A model generated the notes under the pieces. It did no database searches. It worked only from the letters and a program-made list of their open reading frames with translations, and had not been told where the DNA came from. A DNA stretch of 64,000 nt, taken from CALKZN01 sp964633815 (lineage in GTDB: Bacteria; Pseudomonadota; Gammaproteobacteria; Arenicellales; Arenicellaceae). The position numbers and the translations under genes are program-made. Location of the stretch: contig CAZWHW010000009.1 in assembly GCA_964633815.1 (NCBI GenBank), forward strand, positions 10,126 through 74,125, read 5' to 3'. Positions 8,111-16,707 of the stretch are shown one piece after another. Within the stretch, counting starts at the first letter, position 1. Each line of letters begins with the position of its first letter.

Positions 8111-9125
8111 ACAAGATTTTAGTGGCTTTAATTTGTCTGGTTATTCATTAAGCCAAAGCAACCTTGCGAATGCGAATTTATCAAAAGCAAAGTTGCTCGG
8201 CGCTGATTTGACTGGGGCTGATTTGGCGGGTGCAGATTTAACTGAAGCCAATCTTTCTGGAGCCAATTTAACTGGTGCAGATTTATATTCAGCTAAATTA
8301 GGCGGTGCCAATTTAACTGGAGCGACATTAGCAGGCGCTGATATGACCAATGCGGATCTAAGGGACTGTCAAATGCAAGGTGTTTCCGCTCATGGGACTA
8401 AATTTGCTGGAGCGAATATGCTCCAATCAAATATGAACGCGGCAGACTTAACGCAGAGTGATTTTAGTGAAGCAAACTTAACAGATTGTTCTCTTATTGG
8501 AGCTTGCCTCGATGAAGCGGTTTTTTCACGCACAGATCTAAGTAAAACAAACTTATTTTCAGCAAATATTCATTCGGCGCAATTTACTTTAACAAAATTA
8601 AATAATGTTGATTTTAGTGGTGCAAATTTATCTGGCTCAATATTCTCAGATGCGCATTTAGATAAGACGAATTTTAGCGGAGCTAATCTACAAGGTTGTA
8701 ATTTTGAGAATCAAAGCCTATCGGGTCTTAACTTAAGTTCAGTGAATTTAAACGGAAGTTTATTGTCGGGAGCAAACCTAGAGGGTGCGCTACTTTCTTA
8801 TGCTCGTATTACTAGAGCAAATTTTACAGAGGCATCATTGCGAAATACTAATTTGAGGTTTGCTAAAACTACGGGAACAAAATTCGTAGAGGCTAATTTC
8901 CAAGGAGCAAACTTGGTTTATACTGGCATGTATAAAGACTCGGTGTTGCAAGACTTTCCTGGATTAAAGCATAACAAAAAAACTCGATGGGATGATAAGG
9001 GCTTGCCTCCACGGGGCAAGCATGTCAAAAAAGTAGATACTGCTCCATCAAATAGTTCAGAGACTAATCTAAATGAAAACAATTCTTTATGGAGAAAGCT
9101 GGGTTCATTTTTTTCTAATGGTTAA
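8103..9125 (+). CDS. Pentapeptide-repeat protein
   Basis: From the ATG at 8103 (preceded by AAGGGTG at 8090-8096) the protein has 340 residues. About 280 of them are continuous A(D/N)Lxx pentapeptides such as GADLTGADLAGADLTEANLSGANL, predicted to fold as a right-handed quadrilateral beta helix. The last 55 residues are non-repetitive and basic, then Asn/Ser-rich. There is no signal peptide. Some family members mimic DNA and bind gyrase, but most have no known function, and none can be assigned here. Overlap with dnaQ suggests translational coupling. The repetitive coding creates a long repeat-like open frame on the opposite strand that is not a gene. Confidence 0.9.
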   Translation: MAEQDFSGFNLSGYSLSQSNLANANLSKAKLLGADLTGADLAGADLTEANLSGANLTGADLYSAKLGGANLTGATLAGADMTNADLRDCQMQGVSAHGTKFAGANMLQSNMNAADLTQSDFSEANLTDCSLIGACLDEAVFSRTDLSKTNLFSANIHSAQFTLTKLNNVDFSGANLSGSIFSDAHLDKTNFSGANLQGCNFENQSLSGLNLSSVNLNGSLLSGANLEGALLSYARITRANFTEASLRNTNLRFAKTTGTKFVEANFQGANLVYTGMYKDSVLQDFPGLKHNKKTRWDDKGLPPRGKHVKKVDTAPSNSSETNLNENNSLWRKLGSFFSNG

Positions 9126-9193
9126 GTCAGGCGAATAAACTATTGTATAGTTGTCATAACTTGCTTGGTAATATGTCGTTATAATCAGGTTTG

Positions 9194-10753
9194 ATGTCAA
9201 TAAAGATAGATACTATGCAATCAAATAATAATATTGAAAAAGAGATTCGTTTTCCGCATATAGATGCTGAGACTTATCTTGATCGTTATACGTTATCGTT
9301 ACATGACCGCTTGAGTTTTTGGTCAGCTAGAGCAGAAGAATTTTTAGATTGGATAGTTGCTCCTAAAATTGTAGAAGAAGTGATTGACAATCAAACGCAC
9401 TGGTTTCGCGGTGGTCAATTGAATGTGGCTTATAATTGTTTGGATAGGCATTTAGAAAAAAAAGGCGATAATATTGCCTTGGTTTGGGTTGCTCAAGAAG
9501 AAGGCTTCGATCGAAAAATAAGTTACAAGCAATTGCATTCTGAAGTGGTGAGTTTAGCGAATGGTTTGGTGGCTCGAGGTTTGCAAAAGAAAGATAAGGT
9601 GTGCATTTATGCCACCATGTTGCCAGAAACAATTGTTGCCATGTTGGCTTGTGCTCGATTAGGTTTAGTGTATGAATTTGTTGACTTGCTAAAAAGTGAA
9701 GATGAAATTGCTGAGCAAGTTCATGCATTACAACCAAAAATGGTTATAGCTTCTGATCAAGGTGTTCGAGATGGAAAAGTTTATCCTTTGTTTGAGCGCA
9801 TGCAAAATATTGTGGGTACAATTAAATCAGTCGAAACGGTTTTAATTTTCAAAAACCGAGGAGACCCAGTGACTTTACAAGCTGGGCGAGATATTTGGTA
9901 TCACGATTTTATTGCTCAAGACCATCCATTTATTGAGCCAGCTTCAGTCGAGGCGGATTGGTCATTATTTTTGAGTTATCAGCATGGATTTGCTGGAGCG
10001 CATCTTGGTTTTACTAATGCGGGATATTTACTTTATTGCGCCATGATTTATCGTCGTGTTTTTGATTATCATGATGGTGATGTGTTTTGGGTGGCGACCA
10101 ATTTCAATATAGTCTCAGGTCATGCGCTTGCCATATGGGGCGCGCTAGCAAATGGTGCCACAACGGTCATTTATGATGAAGATGCGAATAAGTTAAATCA
10201 CCAACGTTTTTGGGGAATCGTTCGAGATTATCAAGTCAATATCCTTTATGCACGTGAAGATGGTCTTGAACAAATGGTCGTTTCCGATATTGATGCAATT
10301 GAGCGGCAGAGTTGGGAAAGCTTGCGAGTTGTGGGCTTAGCTTTTTCTGAAGACAATGCGGATGTGTTGGCGAGATGCAAAGAATTGAGTTTTGATTATT
10401 GCAAAATTATTTCGACAACTAATTTGCTCAATACTGGGCAAATTTTATTTGCACATGAAGCAGGAGAAGGTTCGTTGCATGGTTTGGGTGAACCAGTGTT
10501 TGGTATTGATCCATTAATTGTGGATGAGCAAGGTCAAGAAATACAAGAATTAGAGGCAGAAGGCATGTTGAAACTACGTCATTCATGGCCATCTCAAAAT
10601 CGTTTGTTGTTAGCAAATGATGAGTCTGAAACTGCGGCAAAGACCGAAGCGTTAGTCGGGCAATGGGAGCAAAAGGGTTCTTATATTAATACTGGATTGC
10701 ATGTTCGACGGGACCAATCTAAGCATTTTTTCTTAACGCAAAAAAAAATGTAA
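9194..10753 (+). CDS. Acetyl-CoA-synthetase-like protein lacking catalytic motifs
   Basis: The 519-residue protein is clearly derived from acetyl-CoA synthetase: an N-terminal ACAS domain with QLNVAYNCLDRHLEKKGDN, then ISYKQLHSEVVSLANGL, PETIVAMLACARLGLVYEFV and SGHALAIWGALANGATTVIYD. The catalytic signatures are gone. The phosphate loop normally reading YTSGSTGKPKG is LSYQHGFAGAHLG (about 261-273), the WWQTETG segment is replaced by ISTTNLLNTG (about 407-416), and the TGD motif is TGL (501-503). The C-terminal domain carrying the acetylatable lysine is missing, against about 650 residues normally. The frame is intact, so it looks like a retained pseudoenzyme rather than a pseudogene. A perfect TATAAT lies at 9180-9185. 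ATG 9215 is an alternative start. Confidence 0.75.
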   Translation: MSIKIDTMQSNNNIEKEIRFPHIDAETYLDRYTLSLHDRLSFWSARAEEFLDWIVAPKIVEEVIDNQTHWFRGGQLNVAYNCLDRHLEKKGDNIALVWVAQEEGFDRKISYKQLHSEVVSLANGLVARGLQKKDKVCIYATMLPETIVAMLACARLGLVYEFVDLLKSEDEIAEQVHALQPKMVIASDQGVRDGKVYPLFERMQNIVGTIKSVETVLIFKNRGDPVTLQAGRDIWYHDFIAQDHPFIEPASVEADWSLFLSYQHGFAGAHLGFTNAGYLLYCAMIYRRVFDYHDGDVFWVATNFNIVSGHALAIWGALANGATTVIYDEDANKLNHQRFWGIVRDYQVNILYAREDGLEQMVVSDIDAIERQSWESLRVVGLAFSEDNADVLARCKELSFDYCKIISTTNLLNTGQILFAHEAGEGSLHGLGEPVFGIDPLIVDEQGQEIQELEAEGMLKLRHSWPSQNRLLLANDESETAAKTEALVGQWEQKGSYINTGLHVRRDQSKHFFLTQKKM

Positions 10754-10760
10754 AACATGC

Positions 10761-10789
10761 TTGACCAAAGCATCATTTAACCGTACATT
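10761..10789 (+). promoter_or_regulatory. Promoter of the tRNA-Ala/tRNA-Glu transcript
   Basis: TTGACC (10761-10766), a 17-base spacer and TACATT (10784-10789) make a strong sigma-70 promoter. The following discriminator, ACGCCCACC, is GC-rich, which in E. coli stable-RNA promoters goes with negative stringent control by ppGpp. Confidence 0.75.
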
Positions 10790-10821
10790 ACGCCCACCTC
10801 GACGGTGACGAGAGAAACAGC

Positions 10822-10897
10822 GGGGCTATAGCTCAGCTGGGAGAGCGCTACACTGGCAGTGTAGAGGTCGGCGGTTCGATCCCGCCTAGCTCCACCA
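10822..10897 (+). tRNA. tRNA-Ala (anticodon GGC)
   Basis: The 76-base cloverleaf has acceptor arms GGGGCTA and TAGCTCC with the G3-T70 wobble that identifies alanine tRNAs. The D stem is GCTC/GAGC, the anticodon loop CTGGCAG reads GGC, the T loop is TTCGATC and the 3' CCA is encoded. It is the first gene of a two-tRNA transcript. Confidence 0.97.
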
Positions 10898-10952
10898 AAC
10901 TTAGTGAAAGTAAAGTCTGGTAACCAGTAAGTTTCTCTTAATGAAAGAATTA

Positions 10953-11028
10953 GTCCCCATCGTCTAGAGGCCTAGGACACCGCCCTTTCACGGCGGTAAC
11001 AGGGGTTCGAATCCCCTTGGGGACGCCA
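10953..11028 (+). tRNA. tRNA-Glu (anticodon TTC)
   Basis: The 76-base cloverleaf has acceptor arms GTCCCCA and TGGGGAC, discriminator G, an encoded CCA, the anticodon stem-loop CCGCCCTTTCACGGCGG reading TTC, and the T arm GGGGTTCGAATCCCC. It lies 55 bases after tRNA-Ala. Confidence 0.97.
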
Positions 11029-11040
11029 TTAAATAAAAAA

Positions 11041-11065
11041 AGCCCGCTCTATGCGGGCTTTTTTT
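11041..11065 (+). terminator. Rho-independent terminator of the tRNA transcript
   Basis: AGCCCGC (11041-11047) pairs perfectly with GCGGGCT (11053-11059) across a 5-base loop, preceded by an A run and followed by seven T. Confidence 0.93.
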
Positions 11066-11207
11066 ATCCTTACCAAAAGGGCATATCCATCTTGAATTAA
11101 TATTGACGATTTAAAGGGTGAAATGCATACTTCACAGGAAGGATGCATCACTAATTTTCAAGAATCTTTATCAATAACTTTAATCAAAATTTTTAAAATG
11201 TCTTTAT

Positions 11208-11235
11208 TTGTGAAAATTTGAAATATGCCTATAAT
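11208..11235 (+). promoter_or_regulatory. Likely promoter of the sulfotransferase gene
   Basis: TTGTGA (11208-11213) and a perfect TATAAT (11230-11235) are separated by 16 bases, about 40 bases before the start codon at 11277. The remaining DNA between the tRNA terminator and this promoter has no feature I can name. Confidence 0.55.
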
Positions 11236-11276
11236 TTCGATTTTTTGAATTATGCCGACTTCGTCAGAGTAGCAAC

Positions 11277-12197
11277 ATGCTAAAAAATATTTATCGCTCA
11301 TATGCTAGGCGTTCTGGAGCTTCTCGTATTGCTTTTAGAGATGAAGAAACTAAGAAACATAAGCTTTTTCTGAGTGTAGGTGCTATGAAGGCGTCAACGT
11401 CGTGGATGTTTCAAGTGCTTGCTAATCATCCTAATATAAAGTTTTCTCTTCAAAAAGAATTACATTACTTTGCATACAAATATGGAGTAACAGAGTTATT
11501 ATCTGATCAAGCAAGAATTGGAACAGCGCAGACGGTTTTAAATTTCCATGATGAAAATGATATTGGCTTGCTTCGTTGGAAAGCAGATTGGGTTTCCAAC
11601 TATTTAAAGCCACCGACGAATGATGGGTGGTTCTTAGATCTGTTTGAAAAATCAGCACATGATTGTTATTTAGCTGATTTCAGCAATCTGACTTGTTTTA
11701 TAGATGAAACTGCTTGGCAGGATATTCTAAGTAATTTCTTGACTGTTAAAGTTCTATATACAATGAGAAATCCAATGGAAAGGCTATGGTCACATGCAAA
11801 GTTTCATATAACGTTTAGCTCGCAAGGCCAAGATTCAATCACTAATTGGCAGCCTCGTGATATTGAGAAGTTACTAAGAAAAGACTTTATGTGGAAAAGT
11901 GCTGAATATTCAAAAACAGTAAAACGTCTTATGCAGTGCTTGCCTGAAAAAAATCTTAAAATTTCTTTTTGTGATGATATTTACATCGATGAATGCGATT
12001 GGCTAAAGCAACTTGAAGACTTTCTTGATTTACCAAATCAAACTTATTCTAAAGAAGTCGTAAAAACCAAAATTAATGTTTCCGAAAAATCCAAAATGCC
12101 TGATTGGTTTATCTCTGCTTTTGCAAAAGATGTAGAAAATATTCAATCCGAGTTAGTCAAGCTAGGGCTTGAATTGCCTGAAGGTTGGCGTCTTTGA
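11277..12197 (+). CDS. Sulfotransferase-family protein
   Basis: The 306-residue protein shows the two PAPS-binding signatures of sulfotransferases. The 5'-phosphosulfate loop is FLSVGAMKASTSWMFQVL (Lys38 in GAMKAST, about residues 35-41), and the 3'-phosphate motif is YTMRNPMERLWSHAKF (Arg164 and Ser172). It would transfer sulfate from PAPS to an unidentified acceptor, for example a carbohydrate or lipid. No signal peptide or membrane segment is seen. The gene is a single transcription unit between the tRNAs and an MsrQ-like gene, with no carbohydrate cluster beside it (glycan genes lie 3 kb further on), so the acceptor cannot be inferred. Confidence 0.75.
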   Translation: MLKNIYRSYARRSGASRIAFRDEETKKHKLFLSVGAMKASTSWMFQVLANHPNIKFSLQKELHYFAYKYGVTELLSDQARIGTAQTVLNFHDENDIGLLRWKADWVSNYLKPPTNDGWFLDLFEKSAHDCYLADFSNLTCFIDETAWQDILSNFLTVKVLYTMRNPMERLWSHAKFHITFSSQGQDSITNWQPRDIEKLLRKDFMWKSAEYSKTVKRLMQCLPEKNLKISFCDDIYIDECDWLKQLEDFLDLPNQTYSKEVVKTKINVSEKSKMPDWFISAFAKDVENIQSELVKLGLELPEGWRL

Positions 12198-12274
12198 TAT
12201 AGCATTTGGCTACATGAAAAATTATTTGTCTCTTAATTCATCAAAATGATTTTAAAGGCTGTGGATACAATTAA

Positions 12275-12877
12275 ATGAAGTTTTTTTTATCACTGATTAA
12301 TTCTAAGCCTCTGTTATGGTTGTTGCTAGCATTGCAAGCAATTCCATATGCTTGGGACTTTATTGTTCCTGATATATATCCGCCTGAGATGTTGTATTAC
12401 ACAGGGCTTATATCAACGCAGTTGTTGGTTTTGACTTTGTGCATTACGCCTATCAGTTATTTTTTGAAAAACAAAAAAGGGACTAGGCATATCAGCCAAT
12501 GGTTATTAGCACGTAGAAGAAGTTTTGGTGTGGCGAGCTTTGCTTATGCGGTCATCCACTTAATGGTGTATATAAGACTAAATTTTGAAATTGAAATAGT
12601 ATGGGATGAGGCTTTTACTTGGCGATATGGCTCGGGTTGGGTGGCGTTCTTTTTAATGTTACCAATTGCATTATCGTCAAATGATTCTTCGATGCGCATG
12701 TTGGGGAAAAACTGGAAACGTATTCAACAATGGGCATATTATGTTGCGTTTTTGACGTTTTTTCATTGGATTAGTTTCAATACTTTTATTGATTCTGCGG
12801 TCTTTTGGTTGACTATTTTAGTTGTTTTTCGAGTTTTATATTTATTTGTGAAGATATTAAAAGGAAATAAGCGATAG
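12275..12877 (+). CDS. MsrQ-like haem-binding membrane protein
   Basis: The 200-residue protein has about six transmembrane helices and the ferric-reductase-like pattern of MsrQ, the quinol-linked partner of the periplasmic methionine sulfoxide reductase MsrP. RRRSFGVASFAYAVIHLMVY carries His95, and FLTFFHWISF carries His164, matching known haem ligands. The intermediate helix reads GKNWKRIQQWAYY, where MsrQ proteins usually have a histidine (W..LH.L.Y). That ligand is therefore a glutamine at about 151. No msrP lies in the window. A partnerless haem-reductase relative is the alternative. The distant molybdopterin oxidoreductase downstream is cytoplasmic and unlikely to be its partner. Confidence 0.75.
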   Translation: MKFFLSLINSKPLLWLLLALQAIPYAWDFIVPDIYPPEMLYYTGLISTQLLVLTLCITPISYFLKNKKGTRHISQWLLARRRSFGVASFAYAVIHLMVYIRLNFEIEIVWDEAFTWRYGSGWVAFFLMLPIALSSNDSSMRMLGKNWKRIQQWAYYVAFLTFFHWISFNTFIDSAVFWLTILVVFRVLYLFVKILKGNKR

Positions 12878-12991
12878 GCTCATATAAATAATTAACTAGA
12901 TAAACATTGTATGTTGTATTCAAGCAGCCAGAATTTATACTGAGCTTTAAAATACTGTACACTTCATCGAAATTAATAATAAAAAGTACAT

Positions 12992-15175
12992 GTGAATAAA
13001 AAAATTGTTGGTGGCGGTGCTAAAAAAGTTTTATATACCTTAAATACTGTCAAACGCATTGGCCTCAAAAAATCTGCAAAAGCGTTAACTGCTAAAAATG
13101 CGTGTAAGGCTTGCGGGCTTGGTATGGGTGGACAACAAGGTGGGATGACGAATGAGTTAGGAGAATTTCCGTCTGTCTGCAACAAAAGTATTCAAGCACA
13201 ATCCACGGATATTCAACCGCCACTTCCCATTGAATTATTCCAGCATTCCATTAAGGAGCTCCGAGAGTTATCGCCTAAAGAACTAGAACATGCAGGCAGA
13301 TTAGCAAATCCCATTTATAAAGCTAAAGATAGTCAACACTATCAAGTGGTTGAATGGGACTGGGCTCTCAAGTACGCAGCACAGCAATTTTCTCAAACTG
13401 ATCCTGATCGTTCCTTTTTCTATTCTTCTGGACGTTCTTCAAATGAGTCTGGTTTTTTGCTGCAATTGCTAGCGCGCTTATATGGGACAAACAACGTCAA
13501 TAATTGCTCATATTATTGCCATCAAGCTACGAGTGTTGGTTTAGGCTCGACCATTGGAACAGGCACTTCCACAGTGGAACTAGATGATTTATCGCAATGT
13601 GATTTGATCTTTGTCATTGGTGCAAATCCTTCATCTAATCATCCGCGTTTTATTCATCAATTGAAAAACTGTCGTGATCGAGGCGGGCACGTCATTATTA
13701 TTAATCCTGCTAAAGAGCCGGGCCTAGTAAAGTTTGCAGTGCCAAAAAGTCCCCGTTCTATGCTAAGCGGAGGCACCGAAATCTCCTCATTGTTTTTGCA
13801 GCCTAATATTGGCAGTGATATTGCCGTCATTAAGGGCATTGCCAAGGCGATTATGCAAGCCAAGCATCATGATTTGAATTTTATTGATAAACACTGCGAG
13901 GACTACGCGACATTTGCCGCCGATATACAAGCAAGCTCTTGGACAAAAATCACAAAGGCTTGTGGCTTGTCGCAACAGCAACTTGAACAGGCTGCGGCAT
14001 ATTATGCACAATCTGAACGTACCGTTTTTGCCTGGGGTATGGGCATCACTCACCATCAACACGGCAGTGAAAATGTGGAATATATTGCTAACCTTGCATT
14101 ATTGAGAGGAATGATCGGCAAAACCTATAGTGGTTTATTGCCCTTGCGAGGTCACAGCAATGTGCAAGGTATTGGCACCATAGGTGTGAAGCCTGTATTA
14201 CCTCAAGAAGTGTTTAAACAATTAGAAAATCAACTAAATATTTCACTACCTACGAAAACTGGCCTAGACACTTTCGCTGGATTAGATGCTGCCAAAAATG
14301 GTGATATTGATTGTGCTTGCATAGTTGGGGGGAATCTATATTCAGCAACTCCAAACAGCGCTTGGGCGGAAGCCGCGATAAGTAATATTGATTTCAAACT
14401 GTATTTAACTACTACCCTAAATCAAGGGCATTTATATGGTATTGATAATAGTGAAGCGCTTATTTTGCCTGTTTTAGCAAGAGACGAAGAAAATCAGCCT
14501 ACTACACAGGAATCTATGTTTAATTATGTGCGCCTGAGCGATGGCGGTATTGATCGTTTGAATGACGTTAAGTCTGAAGTTGAACTCCTCGCAGAAATAG
14601 GCAAAAAGTTGTTACCAGATCAACCGATTGATTTCGAACAATTCATGAATCATGATTGTATCCGTGAAACTATCGCTGCAACCATTCCTGGCATGCAGCA
14701 GCTCAAAGATATCAGTGTGGCTAAACAGGAGTTTCATATTCATGGCCGTATCATGCATGAACCAGAGTTTAAGACGGAATCAAAAAAGGCACGTTTTATT
14801 ACTCATTCTATCCCTAATGATCAGCACGACAATATCTATGATTTTGTATTGGCCAGTGTTCGCAGTGAAGGGCAATTCAATAGCATTATTTATGAAGAGA
14901 CTGATAGTTATCGACACAATGCTGATCGACAATCGGTATTTATATCTGAGGCAGATATGCAAAGTTTAGGTATTCAAGTGGGTGAGTTGATTAATCTTGT
15001 TTCTTCTACTGGTCGAATGAATAATGTTAAAGCTTGCTCTTTTGATCTGCCTAAAGGTAATCTTTTAGCCTATTACCCTGAAGCCAATGTATTAACCGAG
15101 CATAAATTAGACCCCAGAAGTAAAACGCCTAATTTTAAATCAGTTGCTGTTCGCATTGAGTGCCTAAATCGATAA
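12992..15175 (+). CDS. YdeP/FdhF-like molybdopterin oxidoreductase
   Basis: The 727-residue protein belongs to the YdeP-type (FdhalphaBC-like) molybdopterin-guanine-dinucleotide oxidoreductases. An N-terminal segment NACKACGLGMGGQQGGMTNE with cysteines 38 and 41, and a third Cys at about 63 (VCNKS), could hold an iron-sulfur cluster. Conserved family blocks follow: FFYSSGRSSNESGFLLQLLARLYGTNN, SYYCHQAT, GANPSSNHPR and GHSNVQGIG. The C-terminal MGD-binding domain starts near 600 (FVLASVRSEGQFNS). There is no Tat signal, so it should be cytoplasmic. In E. coli YdeP is linked to acid resistance, but its substrate is unknown. GTG at 12992 is used, since the overlapping ATG at 12990 is immediately followed by a stop. 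Confidence 0.88.
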   Translation: MNKKIVGGGAKKVLYTLNTVKRIGLKKSAKALTAKNACKACGLGMGGQQGGMTNELGEFPSVCNKSIQAQSTDIQPPLPIELFQHSIKELRELSPKELEHAGRLANPIYKAKDSQHYQVVEWDWALKYAAQQFSQTDPDRSFFYSSGRSSNESGFLLQLLARLYGTNNVNNCSYYCHQATSVGLGSTIGTGTSTVELDDLSQCDLIFVIGANPSSNHPRFIHQLKNCRDRGGHVIIINPAKEPGLVKFAVPKSPRSMLSGGTEISSLFLQPNIGSDIAVIKGIAKAIMQAKHHDLNFIDKHCEDYATFAADIQASSWTKITKACGLSQQQLEQAAAYYAQSERTVFAWGMGITHHQHGSENVEYIANLALLRGMIGKTYSGLLPLRGHSNVQGIGTIGVKPVLPQEVFKQLENQLNISLPTKTGLDTFAGLDAAKNGDIDCACIVGGNLYSATPNSAWAEAAISNIDFKLYLTTTLNQGHLYGIDNSEALILPVLARDEENQPTTQESMFNYVRLSDGGIDRLNDVKSEVELLAEIGKKLLPDQPIDFEQFMNHDCIRETIAATIPGMQQLKDISVAKQEFHIHGRIMHEPEFKTESKKARFITHSIPNDQHDNIYDFVLASVRSEGQFNSIIYEETDSYRHNADRQSVFISEADMQSLGIQVGELINLVSSTGRMNNVKACSFDLPKGNLLAYYPEANVLTEHKLDPRSKTPNFKSVAVRIECLNR

Positions 15176-15247
15176 CAATAAATAGCGACAACAAGTCACA
15201 CAACAAAAAACATTTTAATTGGCGAGGTGATTGGTAGTGGACTTTGA

Positions 15248-15313
15248 GCTCAAGCGATTACACAAGGTGGAACTGATTTTTTATTAGCCATTATGGTCGG
15301 TTGCGAGAGAAAT
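15248..15313 (+). pseudogene. Possible MmgE/PrpD-family remnant
   Basis: A frame open for about 20 codons between stops encodes AQAITQGGTDFLLAIMVGCER. It resembles the helix of MmgE/PrpD proteins (2-methylcitrate dehydratase relatives) that reads ASGKDFLLAIVLGYE. No start codon, RBS or further homologous sequence is visible on either side. It may be a decayed fragment or coincidence. Confidence 0.2.
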
Positions 15314-15351
15314 TAGTTTAATGATTAATTTTTTTGCTTTTGACAGCATCA

Positions 15352-16554
15352 CTACGTTAAGAACTTATACACTGTTTTGAGCTGCTTTGAATATTCAGAA
15401 AAATTATAGGTTTGTAGGTATAAATCATGGGCATTTTTACCTAATTTTTCACGTTCTAGTTTTGATGCTGCTAGTTCATTGATAGCTTCTGAAAATGCTG
15501 CTGCACTAAATTCACAGAGTTTGGCATTGTCGGAGTTCAATAGTCGTTGATTTGCGGTAGTGTTAGTTGCGACGATTGCAGCGCCTGCTTTGAAATAATC
15601 TAGAATTTTTAATGGCGAATTAATGCCCGATTTGCGTGGTGCTAGCAATATATCCGAAGCAGCGAGATAGGCGGGTAATTTATCTGGATGAATCATGCCT
15701 AGAAATTGTACATTCTCTAGTGAGCCTGCAGATTTTAATTGTTTTTTATAGTGAGCAATTTCTTTTTCATTGCCACCAATAATAACAAATTGAATTTTTG
15801 AGTTTTTTGCAATGATATTTGGAATTGCCTCAAAAATGATGTCAATGCCTTGATAGGATGCGAAAGATCCGGCATAGCTTACAATCACATCATCAGCGTG
15901 TTGGCTAATAGTCGAACGAACTGTTTTAATTTCTTCTAAAGTGCATTCGTGAATAGAAGAAGGAGTGTCGGGAATTACAAAATATTTGTTCGCTTGTAGC
16001 AGTTCACCTTGTTTGTTGAGTGCTTCTTCTTTGGCTTGTTCATCAAGGCCAGGCCCTGTGCTAATCACTGCATCACTGCGTTTGATAGTGATTTTTTCAG
16101 TAAGCCGGTATAGAGAAAGAATTGGTTTTAAAATGCCTTTTGGGTTGTATGAAAACGAATCGGAATGTTTTTCATAGACTACTTTGGATCGGTTGAAAAA
16201 GGATAGCAGATAACAAATAAACCCTGCTTCTTCAGTGCCATGAAGCACATCGTAATTGTTGCGACAGATGAGATTGAAGCCTTGAATAAGCAATATTAGA
16301 TCAAACCATAATTTAAGTGCTGAAGGGCCAATGGAGATTTTTTTTGAATTAAATAGATTCCAGGCGCGAATAATACGAATATTATTGATGCTTTGTTTTT
16401 CTCCAATTGGAAGGGTTAATAAATCAACTTGATGACCTTGATTGCTTAAAGCTGTCATGGTCGCTTTGACTCTGATGGGACTACCACGCCATTCGAAAAA
16501 GGGTTGTGGGCAAATAAATAAGATGCGCTGCTGGTCAGCAGATTGATTCGACAT
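15352..16554 (-). CDS. Glycosyltransferase, GT4 family
   Basis: This 400-residue enzyme is a GT-B fold glycosyltransferase that moves a sugar from a nucleotide donor to a growing glycan on the cytoplasmic side. The N-terminal half begins RILFICPQPFFEWRGSPIRV, with the acceptor-side glycine region. The C-terminal half has VSYAGSFASYQGIDIIFEAI, IIGGNEKEIAHYKKQ, VQFLGMIHPDKLPAYLAASDILLAPRKSGINSPLKILDYFKAGAAIVAT, the classical GT4 donor-binding block with a degenerate EX7E (SGINSPLKILD). Donor and acceptor are unknown. It lies divergent from rfbC-rfbD, so a role in a surface polysaccharide is plausible. Confidence 0.85.
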   Translation of the reverse strand: MSNQSADQQRILFICPQPFFEWRGSPIRVKATMTALSNQGHQVDLLTLPIGEKQSINNIRIIRAWNLFNSKKISIGPSALKLWFDLILLIQGFNLICRNNYDVLHGTEEAGFICYLLSFFNRSKVVYEKHSDSFSYNPKGILKPILSLYRLTEKITIKRSDAVISTGPGLDEQAKEEALNKQGELLQANKYFVIPDTPSSIHECTLEEIKTVRSTISQHADDVIVSYAGSFASYQGIDIIFEAIPNIIAKNSKIQFVIIGGNEKEIAHYKKQLKSAGSLENVQFLGMIHPDKLPAYLAASDILLAPRKSGINSPLKILDYFKAGAAIVATNTTANQRLLNSDNAKLCEFSAAAFSEAINELAASKLEREKLGKNAHDLYLQTYNFSEYSKQLKTVYKFLT

Positions 16555-16707
16555 AGTTTATTAGCTTTATTGAATGTTGAGCCTGAATTTTACCTAAATG
16601 TTTGTAAGATTTGTTATTTAAATCCTGATCTAAAATTGATGAAGTTCTGTTTCTTGTCAGTTCACTCAAGAGTACAATAACCATCATTAATTTATTCGGT
16701 ATACATC

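Noticed and set aside
8141..8350. Repeat-rich open frame on the minus strand (SAPVKLAP-like units).
   Set aside because: It is the antisense reading of the pentapeptide repeats, which makes repetitive stop-free frames automatically.
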